Assembly: GCF_037976825.1 (NCBI RefSeq)
Contig: NZ_CP150269.1
Coordinates: 5,841,501-5,905,500, forward strand
Direction of reading: 5' to 3'
Source: Paenibacillus sp. FSL K6-1330
Lineage (GTDB): Bacteria; Bacillota; Bacilli; Paenibacillales; Paenibacillaceae
Length of the DNA: 64,000 nt
The stretch's first letter is position 1. Each line of letters begins with the position of its first letter. Below, piece after piece: positions 42,937 through 52,051 of this stretch. A program made the position numbers and the translations under genes. The notes beneath the pieces are model-generated. The model was not told the DNA's origin. It was given only the letters and a program-made list of their open reading frames with translations, and did no database searches.

Positions 42937-44361
42937 TTATAGGTCGTAGTACAGGGAGTACTCGTGCGGATGAACGCGGATGTTAACCGCTTTGGCTTCG
43001 GCACGCTTGAACTCGATGAAGTTCTCGAGGAATTCTTGCGTAAATACGCCGCCTTCTGTCAAGAACTCATAGTCTGCTTGAAGTGCATCCAAAGCTTCAT
43101 CCAGGGAACCCGGTACGCTGCGAATTTCTTTCTTCTCGGCATCAGACAATTCATAGATGTTTTTATCGAATGGTCCATAACCGAGTGCGGTAGGATCGAT
43201 TTTACGCTTGATACCGTCCAAGCCAGCCATCAGCATGGCGGAGAATGCAAGGTAAGGGTTCGCCGTGGAATCCGGTGTACGGAACTCGATGCGGCAGCCC
43301 TTCGGCGTTACGGCTGCAACCGGAATCCGCACTGCAGCAGAACGATTGCCCTTGGAGAATACGAGGTTAACCGGTGCTTCATAGCCTGGTACCAGACGTT
43401 TGAAGGAGTTGGTGCTCGGATTCGTCAAAGCGATCAATGCAGGCGCATGGTACAGAATACCGCCGATGTAGTGGATCGCTGTTTGGCTCAGGTTAGCATA
43501 AGCGCCTTTTTCATAGAACAATGGGGTGTCACCATCGAAAATGGACTGGTGAACGTGCATGCCGCTTCCGTTATCCCCGAACAATGGCTTCGGCATGAAC
43601 GTAGCCGTTTTGCCATATTGGCGCGCTGTGTTATGCACGATATATTTATAGATCAACAAATTGTCAGCTGTTTTCTTCAATGTATCGAAACGGAAGTTGA
43701 TTTCCGCTTGGCCGGCAGTTGCTACCTCATGGTGGTGACGCTCAACGCGAAGTCCTGCTTCATCAAGCAATCGGCACATTTCGCTACGGATATCCTGCTG
43801 AGTATCCACAGGTGCTACTGGAACATATCCGCCCTTAACGCCAACTTTGAAACCAAGGTTGCCGCCTTCTTCCTTGCGGTTCGTATTCCAATGCGCTTCC
43901 TCGGAGTCTACGAAATAGCTGGAGCTGTTCATGGAGCTTTCATAGCGAACTTCATCAAACAGGAAGAACTCGGATTCCGGTGCAAAGAATGCTGCTGTTC
44001 CGATACCGGCCTCTTGAAGGTATTGCTCGGCACGAGCTGCGATACCGCGCGGGTCACGCTCATATGAATCACCTTCCGGTGTATAGATGTTGCTCATAAT
44101 GTTAAGCGTAGAATGTGCTGTAAACGGATCGATATAGCAAGAATCCGGATCAGGCATCATAACCATATCCGATTCTTCAATGCCGCGGAATCCTGGAATA
44201 GAAGATCCATCGAACGCTACCCCGTTCACGAATGTTTCTTCATCTACTTCTGAAGCCGGCAAGCTAATATGATGAACCCGTCCCGACAAGTCTACAAAAC
44301 GAAAATCGACCCACTCAATATTGTTCTCTTTAATGGTTTGCAATACTTTCTCTACCGACAT
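42937..44361 (-). CDS. glnA: Glutamine synthetase, type I (beta-like)
   Basis: It makes glutamine from glutamate, ammonia and ATP. The 474-residue enzyme has DFRFVDLSGRVHHI near the start, the metal site in FFAPESEFFLFD and GQAEINFRF, the ATP-site KPLFGDNGSGMHVHQS and the Glu flap NRSAAVRIP. It is longer than the 444-residue GlnA typical of Bacillus and has the GS-I-beta insertion region (GGNLGFKVGVKGGYVP) and a Tyr in NIYELSDAE, where I-beta enzymes are adenylylated. GGAGGAAGAG precedes ATG 44361. A perfect GlnR/TnrA box lies upstream. Confidence 0.94.
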   Translation of the reverse strand: MSVEKVLQTIKENNIEWVDFRFVDLSGRVHHISLPASEVDEETFVNGVAFDGSSIPGFRGIEESDMVMMPDPDSCYIDPFTAHSTLNIMSNIYTPEGDSYERDPRGIAARAEQYLQEAGIGTAAFFAPESEFFLFDEVRYESSMNSSSYFVDSEEAHWNTNRKEEGGNLGFKVGVKGGYVPVAPVDTQQDIRSEMCRLLDEAGLRVERHHHEVATAGQAEINFRFDTLKKTADNLLIYKYIVHNTARQYGKTATFMPKPLFGDNGSGMHVHQSIFDGDTPLFYEKGAYANLSQTAIHYIGGILYHAPALIALTNPSTNSFKRLVPGYEAPVNLVFSKGNRSAAVRIPVAAVTPKGCRIEFRTPDSTANPYLAFSAMLMAGLDGIKRKIDPTALGYGPFDKNIYELSDAEKKEIRSVPGSLDEALDALQADYEFLTEGGVFTQEFLENFIEFKRAEAKAVNIRVHPHEYSLYYDL

Positions 44362-44438
44362 GTCTCTTCCTCCCAATTTCCGAACATTAAGACTTAAACA
44401 GCTTAACAATGTTCATAATCTTTCGATTTCTTTTCGTC

Positions 44439-44468
44439 ATTATATGCCGGGAGATAACCTGACGTCAA
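44439..44468 (-). promoter_or_regulatory. glnA promoter (sigma-A)
   Basis: On the minus strand TTGACG (plus 44463-44468) and TATAAT (plus 44439-44444), 18 bp apart, about 80 bases upstream of the glnA ATG. Confidence 0.65.
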
Positions 44469-44496
44469 TACCTATGTAAGGTATTTTTGAAAACAA

Positions 44497-44513
44497 TGTT
44501 AGGTTATATAACA
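44497..44513. promoter_or_regulatory. GlnR/TnrA box upstream of glnA
   Basis: TGTTAGGTTATATAACA matches the consensus TGTNA-N7-TNACA at every fixed position. Its centre is about 37 bp upstream of the -35 of the glnA promoter, so it is an upstream site and not one that overlaps the promoter. Confidence 0.75.
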
Positions 44514-44540
44514 CAGGAACCCAATTAATGTAAACTCAGA

Positions 44541-44576
44541 AAAAAGACACCTGCAAGCTTTTTGCAGATGTCTTTT
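44541..44576 (-). terminator. Terminator of the DAHP synthase gene
   Basis: AAAAGACA-CTGCA pairs with TGCAG-TGTCTTTT (one mismatch), followed on the minus strand by TTCTGAG with a run of T. Confidence 0.8.
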
Positions 44577-44655
44577 ATATTAGATTTAAGGAACTGGCGA
44601 ACCTTAACTATGTTCTTAACGCTATCCCCGAGTGTACAACGTCGCTTATCAATTA

Positions 44656-45711
44656 CTATACGCGCGCAAATTCAGAAGCAGGTGCTTTGGAAGTCGCAAA
44701 GCTTTTGCCTACTAGTGGGGCCAGCTGCTCCAAGTCTTTAAGCAATGCGGCAAATTGATCCGGGAACAGGGATTGAACCCCGTCGCCTGTCATGGAATTA
44801 TCTGGATCTGTGTGCATCTCAATAATAAGGCCGTCTGCCCCGGCCGCCACAGATGCCTTGGACATCGGTTCAACAAGCTCGCGTCGTCCTGTTCCATGGC
44901 TCGGATCAGAAATGACCGGAAGGTGGCTCAAACCTTGTAAAACAGGGATGGCAGATAAATCCAGCGTATTCCGGGTGTACGTTTCGAATGTTCGGATTCC
45001 ACGTTCACAGAGCATGACATTCGGATTGCCGCCGGCAAGAATGTACTCCGCTGCATTCAGGAATTCATCATAGGTTGAACTGAAACCTCTTTTCAACAAA
45101 ACCGGCTTACCGCAGGTACCCAGTTTCCGAAGCAAATCGAAATTTTGCATATTACGGGTACCCACTTGCAGAATATCGGCGTACTCCGCGCAAATATCCA
45201 CGTATTCGGGCGTCATAACCTCCGTAATCGTCAACAGGCCATGTTTTTGCCCGGCTTCCGCCATCATAATCAAACCTTCAACGCCAACGCCCTGGAAGCT
45301 GTATGGGCCCGTACGTGGCTTAAAAGCGCCACCTCTAAGCACCTGTCCGCCTGCTGCCTTAACCAGCTGCGCGATCTCGTCAATCTGCTGTGCGGATTCC
45401 ACGGCGCATGGACCACCCATGACGACCAGATTGCCGCCGCCAATCTTGGTGCCTTTAATATCAATAACGGTATCATCCGGATGAAAATCACGACTAGCAA
45501 GCTTGTAGGACTTGGAGATTTTAACCACATTCTCTACGCCCTTCATTTGGCGAAGGTGCTCCGCAAGCTTCGGGTTCACGCTGCCGATCAGCCCGATTAC
45601 GGTACGGTCCGCCCCTTTCGATACGTGAGCCTGCAGTCCTTCCTTCTCAATCTCGCTTACGATATGCTGAACTTGTTCCTCTGATATTTGATTGGATGTA
45701 ATAACGATCAT
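44656..45711 (-). CDS. aroF: 3-deoxy-7-phosphoheptulonate synthase (type I-beta)
   Basis: It condenses PEP and erythrose-4-phosphate, the first step of aromatic amino acid synthesis. The 351 residues begin with a ferredoxin-like (ACT-like) regulatory domain (about 1-70) as in the Thermotoga-type enzyme, not the chorismate mutase domain of B. subtilis AroA. The barrel has GPCAVES, LRGGAFKPRTGPYSFQG and ISDPSHGTGRR. The regulatory domain suggests feedback by Tyr or Phe. AAGAAGG precedes the ATG. It is monocistronic. Confidence 0.93.
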   Translation of the reverse strand: MIVITSNQISEEQVQHIVSEIEKEGLQAHVSKGADRTVIGLIGSVNPKLAEHLRQMKGVENVVKISKSYKLASRDFHPDDTVIDIKGTKIGGGNLVVMGGPCAVESAQQIDEIAQLVKAAGGQVLRGGAFKPRTGPYSFQGVGVEGLIMMAEAGQKHGLLTITEVMTPEYVDICAEYADILQVGTRNMQNFDLLRKLGTCGKPVLLKRGFSSTYDEFLNAAEYILAGGNPNVMLCERGIRTFETYTRNTLDLSAIPVLQGLSHLPVISDPSHGTGRRELVEPMSKASVAAGADGLIIEMHTDPDNSMTGDGVQSLFPDQFAALLKDLEQLAPLVGKSFATSKAPASEFARV

Positions 45712-45782
45712 AATAAAACCTTCTTTCTGAATTTATTCCATTTTCAATTTCAATCGATGGATAATCACTTTCGCGCTTGTTC

Positions 45783-45806
45783 GCTTTTAAGCTTTTATGC
45801 TTTTAT
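45783..45806. repeat. Three tandem 8-bp repeats GCTTTTAW upstream of DAHP synthase
   Basis: GCTTTTAA-GCTTTTAT-GCTTTTAT in the 5' region of the DAHP synthase gene, about 75-95 bases before its start codon. AT-rich tandem copies could be a binding site or just low-complexity promoter DNA. Confidence 0.4.
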
Positions 45807-45831
45807 CCGATAAAGTAAATATACAGAAAAA

Positions 45832-45878
45832 ATCTCCCCTCGTCAAGCCCATTCTTCAAGCCTGCACGATCGGGAGAT
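45832..45878 (-). terminator. Terminator of the ABC/YesMN operon
   Basis: ATCTCCC pairs with GGGAGAT across 33 bases that contain a repeated CAAGCC, followed on the minus strand by TTTTTTCTG. Confidence 0.7.
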
Positions 45879-45890
45879 GTCGATTACCTG

Positions 45891-47681
45891 TTACATCAAT
45901 GTTTTGCTGCGTCCTTCCGCTACGGTTCGCTTCACGAGTGGTATCGCAATTCTTGCCGTTGTCCCAATTCCGGCTCGGCTGAATAACGTGACCCCATATT
46001 CGCTGCCATAGTGAAGTTTGATTCGTTGATCCACATTCCGAATACCGTATCCGGCATTGGTTAGATCCTGTCCGCCTGTATTGTCCAAAACTCTGCCGGG
46101 CGGGAACCCGACTCCATTATCGATAATTTTAAATTCCAGGACATCTTCCAGCACTCTGGCGGTAATTCGAACATGAATATAATCCCCGGTCCAGGCATGC
46201 TCCAGCACATTCTCGATAAACGGCTGCAAAATCAATTTCACGGTTTCATACCGGACCACTTCCGGCTCGAAATCATAAGTAACCTGCATCCGTTCGTCGT
46301 ATTTAATCTTTTGAATATCTACATACGCCTGAGCCTGTTCCAGTTCATTCTTCACGGAGATGATATTCCGGCCATCGTTAAGCGACAGGCGATAAAACTT
46401 CGCTAGGTCCATCACCATACGCTGCAGTTTATCCAGCATCCCAAACCGCGCCAAGCGGCTGATGGAGGATAGGGTATTGTATAGAAAATGCGGATTAATC
46501 TGCGCATGCAGCGATTCCAGTTCCGCTTCTTTTTTCTGAAGGTCGGCCAGATACACCTCATTGATCAGCTTGCCGATATTGCTGCCCATATCATTCAGAG
46601 CAGAGGAAATATGCGTAAATTCATCATTGCCCTTAAAGGATACCCGCTTGTGGAATTCCCCTTCCTGGAACGAGTCCAGCACCGATACGATTTTGGAAAC
46701 CCGGCGGCTGAAGTATCTGGAGACCAAAATGCTGACCACAAAAAAGATAGCGATACAAATCAGACAGATCAGATAAGTTAAATTACGAATCTTGACCGTA
46801 TCTTTCTCCACGATTTGCGCAGGGACAACGGCAATCAAATCCCATCCGAGCTGGGGAATGGGCTTCCGAATGAGGAGGTCACCGTTCTTGCGAAGTTCTT
46901 TTTCCTTGAAGACGGTTGTCTGTATGCCACCCGATGATAGAACCACCCGCCCTTGGGAATCCGATAAATATAAAGCCGTTCCGTCACCGATCTTGTTGTA
47001 ATCCATGCTTTCGAACAGGTCGGTCATACTGACGTTGATCCGCATGAATCCGATCTCCTGCGGTTTAATAGTCGAGCTGATATCCACCAACCGCCGCAGC
47101 AAGGAAATGCGTCCGTTCCTCACATCGTCTTCAATCTGTTTCCATTGCAAGGTTACACCATAATTCTCATCCTTGGGATACAGCTTATACCATGATCGGT
47201 CCTCTAGCCTGTCATATTGATAAATATCAAACAGACGTTTGTTGGAATCCAGTGGATCTGAATTCGAATAATTGTCATAGATCTCCCTAAGGTCGTCATT
47301 ACGCAGGTAGATCGATAACCAGATCCTTCGGTTAGCCGTACTCACCGCGGTCTCCAACTTGGGAATCAGCACATTAATCGTTGTGTCGTAGCTAATCCAA
47401 GCGCTTTCAGTAAACCGCAGGCGGCTGTTAAAGGTCGTATCAAAATAAAGCATGTCCGAGATCCGAATCATGTCCTCCATCTTATACGATATATTCTCGC
47501 TCATCTGATGCAGCGTACCCTGAATATTGTTATACGTCTGCTCGCGAGTGGACTTTACGAAGACCTGATTCGCAATCTGACCGACAAGCAGCACCGGTAT
47601 AATGATGAACACGCAGTACGAAATCATTAACTTGTACCCGAAAGGTATCTTGACCCGTATTCGTTCGAATTTCCCTGCCAT
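45891..47681 (-). CDS. YesM-family sensor histidine kinase
   Basis: A 596-residue membrane kinase. It has helix 1 (about 19-40), a large extracellular sensor region (about 41-300), helix 2 (about 302-324), a HAMP linker, then a YesM-type kinase core with the phospho-His in AQINPHFLYNTLSS (about residue 400) and an ATPase domain with DNGVGFPPG. It pairs with the AraC-type regulator encoded just upstream, and both are at the 3' end of a sugar ABC operon. Its extracellular domain probably senses the transporter's substrate or loaded binding protein. The start is ATG 47681. A GTG one codon earlier is equally possible. Confidence 0.9.
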   Translation of the reverse strand: MAGKFERIRVKIPFGYKLMISYCVFIIIPVLLVGQIANQVFVKSTREQTYNNIQGTLHQMSENISYKMEDMIRISDMLYFDTTFNSRLRFTESAWISYDTTINVLIPKLETAVSTANRRIWLSIYLRNDDLREIYDNYSNSDPLDSNKRLFDIYQYDRLEDRSWYKLYPKDENYGVTLQWKQIEDDVRNGRISLLRRLVDISSTIKPQEIGFMRINVSMTDLFESMDYNKIGDGTALYLSDSQGRVVLSSGGIQTTVFKEKELRKNGDLLIRKPIPQLGWDLIAVVPAQIVEKDTVKIRNLTYLICLICIAIFFVVSILVSRYFSRRVSKIVSVLDSFQEGEFHKRVSFKGNDEFTHISSALNDMGSNIGKLINEVYLADLQKKEAELESLHAQINPHFLYNTLSSISRLARFGMLDKLQRMVMDLAKFYRLSLNDGRNIISVKNELEQAQAYVDIQKIKYDERMQVTYDFEPEVVRYETVKLILQPFIENVLEHAWTGDYIHVRITARVLEDVLEFKIIDNGVGFPPGRVLDNTGGQDLTNAGYGIRNVDQRIKLHYGSEYGVTLFSRAGIGTTARIAIPLVKRTVAEGRSKTLM

Positions 47682-47719
47682 CACCTGTTTGACCCCATAT
47701 CTAATCTGAATTTTACAAG

Positions 47720-49294
47720 TTAAGAGTGTTTGCGCCGATATTCCAGAGGTGTCATTCCATACATTTCCTTAAACTGTCTACTGAAATAAGGCAGATACTG
47801 ATACCCTGTTTGCGATGCAATTTCGTATATTTTGAGCTTGGTCGTCTTGAGCAGATCTCTAGCGCGCTCCATGCGGAGCTTGATTACATAATCGCTGAAG
47901 TTATGTCCGGTTTCTTCCTTGAAGAGCACCCCAAGATAATTCGGTGAAAAAGAAAACCGGTTTGCCATATCTCGCAGCGTGATATTCTCATGCATACGCG
48001 CTTGGATATTTTCTATGATCTCTTCGACCAGCCTGCCATTCTTTGTTGATTTTCGGTTCTTGAGCATTTCCGAAATTTCCATTGCCTTCATACGAAGCCA
48101 TGAGAAGATATCATCCATCGTTTCAAAATGAAGTAGAATATCAAGATTTTTGAGATCCAATCCTGCCATACGGTATAACTCTTCATTAATCGTCTGCAGA
48201 TGACCTTCGAGCTTCACCATAATATACACGGCTAAATTGCGTATGGTGAACTTGGATCTGATATTGGATGCAAGCAATTGAATCGCTTCCAGTTCATCAT
48301 AAATACGAACGATATCATACTCTGTCATGGCTGTAAATAAGGCATCCAGACGGATATCGAGACTTTTTACATCCTCACGGTCCTCGGTAGGCACCTCGCT
48401 GTACAGAATCCATTTACCTTTGCCCCGGAACATTTTGTAGTCCAGCGCGGCCAATGCCTCCTGATACGACGTGTGAAGCTGCTCCAGTTGGTTGGCAGCT
48501 CTTCCTTCTCCTACCGTCATCGTATAGTTATATTCCTGCTTCAATTCCTCAAGCAGGGATTGAATCTCTTCTTTGCCCCTGCCCCCGTTAAGCAATACGG
48601 CCGTCCGCTGATCTGTTACCTTGCATATGTATTCGAAGCCGTTCTGTTCGAGCAGTTTATGCAGTCTCGAGAAATACTCCTCTATGACACTAAGCTTTTC
48701 CTCGGAATCGAGCAAGCTGCTTCGCCAGGTGCTCACATTATCAAGCTCTAGCAAAATGACACAAACCGGCCAGTGAAGCTCCGTCAATCGGTACTCCCGC
48801 TTGATAATATCCAGTATGGCTCCATCGTAGGGCCTCTGGAGAATTTGCAGGAGGTACTGATTTTTGAGGATGGGGATCATCTGCTGGTAAGCTTCTTCCG
48901 TCTCCTTGCGTTCATGGAGACGATCCAACTCCAGCCTCACCTTCGTTAACGCATCAATCAGCTCTTGGTCCTCCATCGGCTTTAGCACATAACTGCATGC
49001 ATTCAAGGCAATCGCCTGCTTCACATAACCAAAGTCCTGGTAACCACTTACGAAGATAATCCGGAGTTCCTCCTGCAATTTCAGTGCCCGCTGAGCAAGC
49101 TCAAGCCCGGTCATATTCGGCATGCGTACATCGGTAACAAGGATGTCGATCTTCTCCTTTTCGAGAACCTCACAGGCAGCGAAGCCATTATTGACCGAGT
49201 CTATCACTTTCATTCCGAGATTTTCCCATGGAATAAAGCTCTTCATGCCCTCTAGATCCAGTATTTCATCGTCTGCCAGCAGCACTTTATACAC
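47720..49294 (-). CDS. YesN-family response regulator with AraC-type DNA-binding domain
   Basis: The regulator has a receiver domain (about 1-120, phospho-Asp in LVTDVRMPN, Lys in YVLKPMED), a central region of about 290 residues and a C-terminal AraC double helix-turn-helix (about 425-524) with MANRFSFSPNYLGVLFKEE and IASQTGYQYLPYFSRQFK. The start is GTG 49294 (M-YKVLLADDE), about 9 bases after GGGGGAG. An ATG six codons upstream overlaps that ribosome site. With the YesM kinase it likely activates this ABC operon. Confidence 0.9.
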   Translation of the reverse strand: MYKVLLADDEILDLEGMKSFIPWENLGMKVIDSVNNGFAACEVLEKEKIDILVTDVRMPNMTGLELAQRALKLQEELRIIFVSGYQDFGYVKQAIALNACSYVLKPMEDQELIDALTKVRLELDRLHERKETEEAYQQMIPILKNQYLLQILQRPYDGAILDIIKREYRLTELHWPVCVILLELDNVSTWRSSLLDSEEKLSVIEEYFSRLHKLLEQNGFEYICKVTDQRTAVLLNGGRGKEEIQSLLEELKQEYNYTMTVGEGRAANQLEQLHTSYQEALAALDYKMFRGKGKWILYSEVPTEDREDVKSLDIRLDALFTAMTEYDIVRIYDELEAIQLLASNIRSKFTIRNLAVYIMVKLEGHLQTINEELYRMAGLDLKNLDILLHFETMDDIFSWLRMKAMEISEMLKNRKSTKNGRLVEEIIENIQARMHENITLRDMANRFSFSPNYLGVLFKEETGHNFSDYVIKLRMERARDLLKTTKLKIYEIASQTGYQYLPYFSRQFKEMYGMTPLEYRRKHS

Positions 49295-49322
49295 GGGTAT
49301 CATCTCCCCCATAAATTCCGAT

Positions 49323-49352
49323 AAGGGTATACTGCATAAGCAGCATACCCTT
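49323..49352 (-). other. Intercistronic hairpin between binding protein and response regulator genes
   Basis: AAGGGTAT-CTGC pairs with GCAG-ATACCCTT around a 4-base loop, with one G-T pair and no U-tract. Probably sets a higher level of the binding protein mRNA than of the downstream regulator genes. Confidence 0.5.
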
Positions 49353-49373
49353 CTTGGTTTTAAGTAAAGAATA

Positions 49374-51044
49374 TTATTGGCCTTTCATTTTTGCAACGTT
49401 TTCTTGCCATTTCGTTGTTTTGAATGCAAGAAGTTTATCATATCCGGCAGATTGCGCATCGGCTTCCGCCTTGTCGAGGATTGCCAATACTTCGGCATCA
49501 TCCTTGGCATACAGGGCTTTCGCTCTGGATTCTGTAAAGATATCCTCTACACGCTGACGGATAATTCCTTCCTCGCTGTCCGGGGCCGGATCGAGGTTGA
49601 TGTATTCCGTAGCATTTGCTTGAGTCTTCCAAGTGACTTCATACTGCCAACGAGTGGACCAGTTACGCTGCTCCTCTGGCAATGTGCTTTCATATTTTGC
49701 TTTTGCTGTATCAATAAATACCGTGTTACCGTTCCAATGCAAGTTCGTTGTTATCGCTTGCAACTTGTTAAGACCGGCTGCATCCGATACATACTTCTCA
49801 GTAAATTTAGGTGTCACACCGTCGTCTTCAAATCCATCCCAATATCCTCCTGGAGGACCCCACATCAGAACACTTTGTCCTTCAGGACCTGTGTACCAAT
49901 CCAAGAATGCGAAGATCGCTTCTGGATTTTTAGCAGACTTCGTAATTACACTTACGTTCCAACCCAATTGCGTGTAAGTACCAGGGAAGATTTTGTTCTT
50001 GTCCAGGCCTTCTTTATGAATCGGCCAGATCATGAAATATCCTCCGTTTGGATCTTTTGCTGCCAAATCGGCATGTGCGTTCATTGCATTTTCAGTCGGG
50101 CTTGAAGCAGCATATACTGCAACTCGTCCCGTGTTCACTTTCTCTTTAACCTGATCTACAGTTTGAGTCATAGCATCCTGAGAAATCAACTTCTCACGGA
50201 ACAGCTTCGCGGAATACTGCATCGACTCACGGAAGATAGGATCAGTAAAGATGGAAGACAACTTGTCACCGTTAGGCACGCCGCGGATGCTGATCCAGCG
50301 CGTTAGAGCATTTTCAGCAAAAGCGGAATACAGTACTTCAATACCTTGACCTTGAACGTGCGGTTCAAATGGAACAACTTTATCGCCATATTTGGCTTTA
50401 ACTGCTTTCAGGTATTCGTACAAATCATCTGTTGTTTCCAGTTTAGGTGAACCTAACTCATGGTAGATTTGTTTATTAACAACATACCCTGCGTTACCGT
50501 TCGGTTGGTTCGTATACCAGTTCGGGAACTGATACAGTTTACCGTCAGGGGAACGAAGCATGTTCAGGCCTTCCTCACCCATCCATTCCTTCAAGTTAGG
50601 GTATTTATCGAGATATTCGTCATAAGGCACAAGCATGTCTGCTTGACGCAATTTCTCTACATCCGGTCCGCGATCCATCCACATAACATCTGGAAGCTCC
50701 GTGGAAGCAATCATGGTATTGAATTTTTGTTGTGCGTTACCTTGCGAATGAATGGCATTTACGGTTACTTTCTTATTCTCTTTAATCCATTTCGAGGATT
50801 CGTCTTGCCCCCATGGAGGCATGGTGTACTCGTTATAATGACCATAGAAGCTGAACTCAAGCGGAGTTTCGCCAAGCACAAACTTGTCAGATGCCTCCGT
50901 TGGAGGCGTGCTAGTTCCGCTTTCGCCTGCTGGCTCAGGGTTAGCAGTCTTGCTTCCACCGCCGCCGCCGCATGCAGAAAGCATTAGCGCTGCCGCAAGC
51001 AAAGCCGTCATCGATGTGGTCAGCGATTTCTTTCTCAACCTCAT
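49374..51044 (-). CDS. Lpl-type ABC substrate-binding lipoprotein
   Basis: A 556-residue lipoprotein. A basic start (MRLRKKSL), hydrophobic core and lipobox LSAC (Cys near residue 25) are followed by a Gly-rich spacer and a large family-1 solute-binding domain with EFSFYGHYNEYTMPPWGQ and WFLG-like C-terminal segments. Size and style match the LplA/YtcQ group that imports oligosaccharides in Paenibacillus. AAGGGGAA lies 10 bases before the ATG. The substrate is unknown, since no glycosidase is in the operon. Confidence 0.92.
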   Translation of the reverse strand: MRLRKKSLTTSMTALLAAALMLSACGGGGGSKTANPEPAGESGTSTPPTEASDKFVLGETPLEFSFYGHYNEYTMPPWGQDESSKWIKENKKVTVNAIHSQGNAQQKFNTMIASTELPDVMWMDRGPDVEKLRQADMLVPYDEYLDKYPNLKEWMGEEGLNMLRSPDGKLYQFPNWYTNQPNGNAGYVVNKQIYHELGSPKLETTDDLYEYLKAVKAKYGDKVVPFEPHVQGQGIEVLYSAFAENALTRWISIRGVPNGDKLSSIFTDPIFRESMQYSAKLFREKLISQDAMTQTVDQVKEKVNTGRVAVYAASSPTENAMNAHADLAAKDPNGGYFMIWPIHKEGLDKNKIFPGTYTQLGWNVSVITKSAKNPEAIFAFLDWYTGPEGQSVLMWGPPGGYWDGFEDDGVTPKFTEKYVSDAAGLNKLQAITTNLHWNGNTVFIDTAKAKYESTLPEEQRNWSTRWQYEVTWKTQANATEYINLDPAPDSEEGIIRQRVEDIFTESRAKALYAKDDAEVLAILDKAEADAQSAGYDKLLAFKTTKWQENVAKMKGQ

Positions 51045-51123
51045 TCTCTAATTTCCCCTTTCGTCTTTACACTTGATATTTATGTCTAAAGCATAATGCT
51101 TCAAACAACACATATTGTTGCCC

Positions 51124-52020
51124 TTACTCTTTCAGGGAGCCTACCAGAACACCTTTAACGAAGTGCTTCTGTACGAATGGATACACCATAATAATCGGAA
51201 GTGTTGCCACCATCATGGTTGCCATGGACAACGACTTGGAGGTCACACTCTGCATCCGGGAGAGAACGGCCTGAGAAGCCGAATCTAGATTGCTCATCTG
51301 TTCAGACATAATATTAGAGTTCAATATTTGGCGAAGCATGGTCTGAATTGGCAGCAAGTTCTCGTTATTGATGTAGATACTCGGCAAGAACCATTCATTC
51401 CAATGCGAAACCGCGGTGAACAATGACAATGTTGCGATTACCGGACCGGACAGTGGGAGAATGATCTTAAAGAAAATACCCCAGTTGCCACAGCCGTCAA
51501 TTTTGGCGGACTCTTCAAGACCATTCGGGAGGCCGTTAAAGAACGTCCGGAAGATGATCATGTTCCACACACTTACCAAGCCCGGAATAATGAACACCCA
51601 GAAAGAATCCATCAGACCCAAACCGCGAACGAGCATAAAGGATGGGATCAAGCCACCGCCAAAATACATCGTAATAATACACATAACCATGTAGTACTTA
51701 CGGCCGATCAGTTCGCTCTTCGTCATCCCATAAGCGAAGATAGAGGTTACAAGTATGGAGGAGATGGTTCCGATCACGGTACGAAGCACCGAAATCTTGA
51801 AACCATTCAGCAGCCTGTTATCCTGAAAGACGATCCCATAATTCTCTAATGTAAAGTCCCGGGGCCAGAAGGTAACGCCCCCCATTGCTGTATCTGAACC
51901 TGAGTTAAATGAAATGACAAGTCCGTTCCAAAACGGATAAAAAGTTACAAAGGCCAGTAATGCCAAGAAGATATAAATGATGACCATCATCACTTTGTCA
52001 CCAAATGCTAGACGTACCAC
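51124..52020 (-). CDS. Lpl-type ABC permease (LplC/YtcP family)
   Basis: A 298-residue permease with six helices and the EAA-loop EESAKIDGCGNWGIFFKIILP (from about residue 181; the quoted stretch is 20 residues without its last Pro). It ends HFVKGVLVGSLKE, the typical tail. The start is GTG 52020 after GGAGCGGG. It partners the other permease 31 bases upstream and the downstream binding protein. Confidence 0.92.
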   Translation of the reverse strand: MVRLAFGDKVMMVIIYIFLALLAFVTFYPFWNGLVISFNSGSDTAMGGVTFWPRDFTLENYGIVFQDNRLLNGFKISVLRTVIGTISSILVTSIFAYGMTKSELIGRKYYMVMCIITMYFGGGLIPSFMLVRGLGLMDSFWVFIIPGLVSVWNMIIFRTFFNGLPNGLEESAKIDGCGNWGIFFKIILPLSGPVIATLSLFTAVSHWNEWFLPSIYINNENLLPIQTMLRQILNSNIMSEQMSNLDSASQAVLSRMQSVTSKSLSMATMMVATLPIIMVYPFVQKHFVKGVLVGSLKE

Positions 52021-52051
52021 AATTACCCGCTCCCTTCATCATAGTGGTCTT

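Noticed and set aside
42964..44067. 367-codon frame antisense to glnA
   Set aside because: Lies fully within a clearly coding gene. It is a mirror of glnA codon bias, with no ribosome site and an odd composition.
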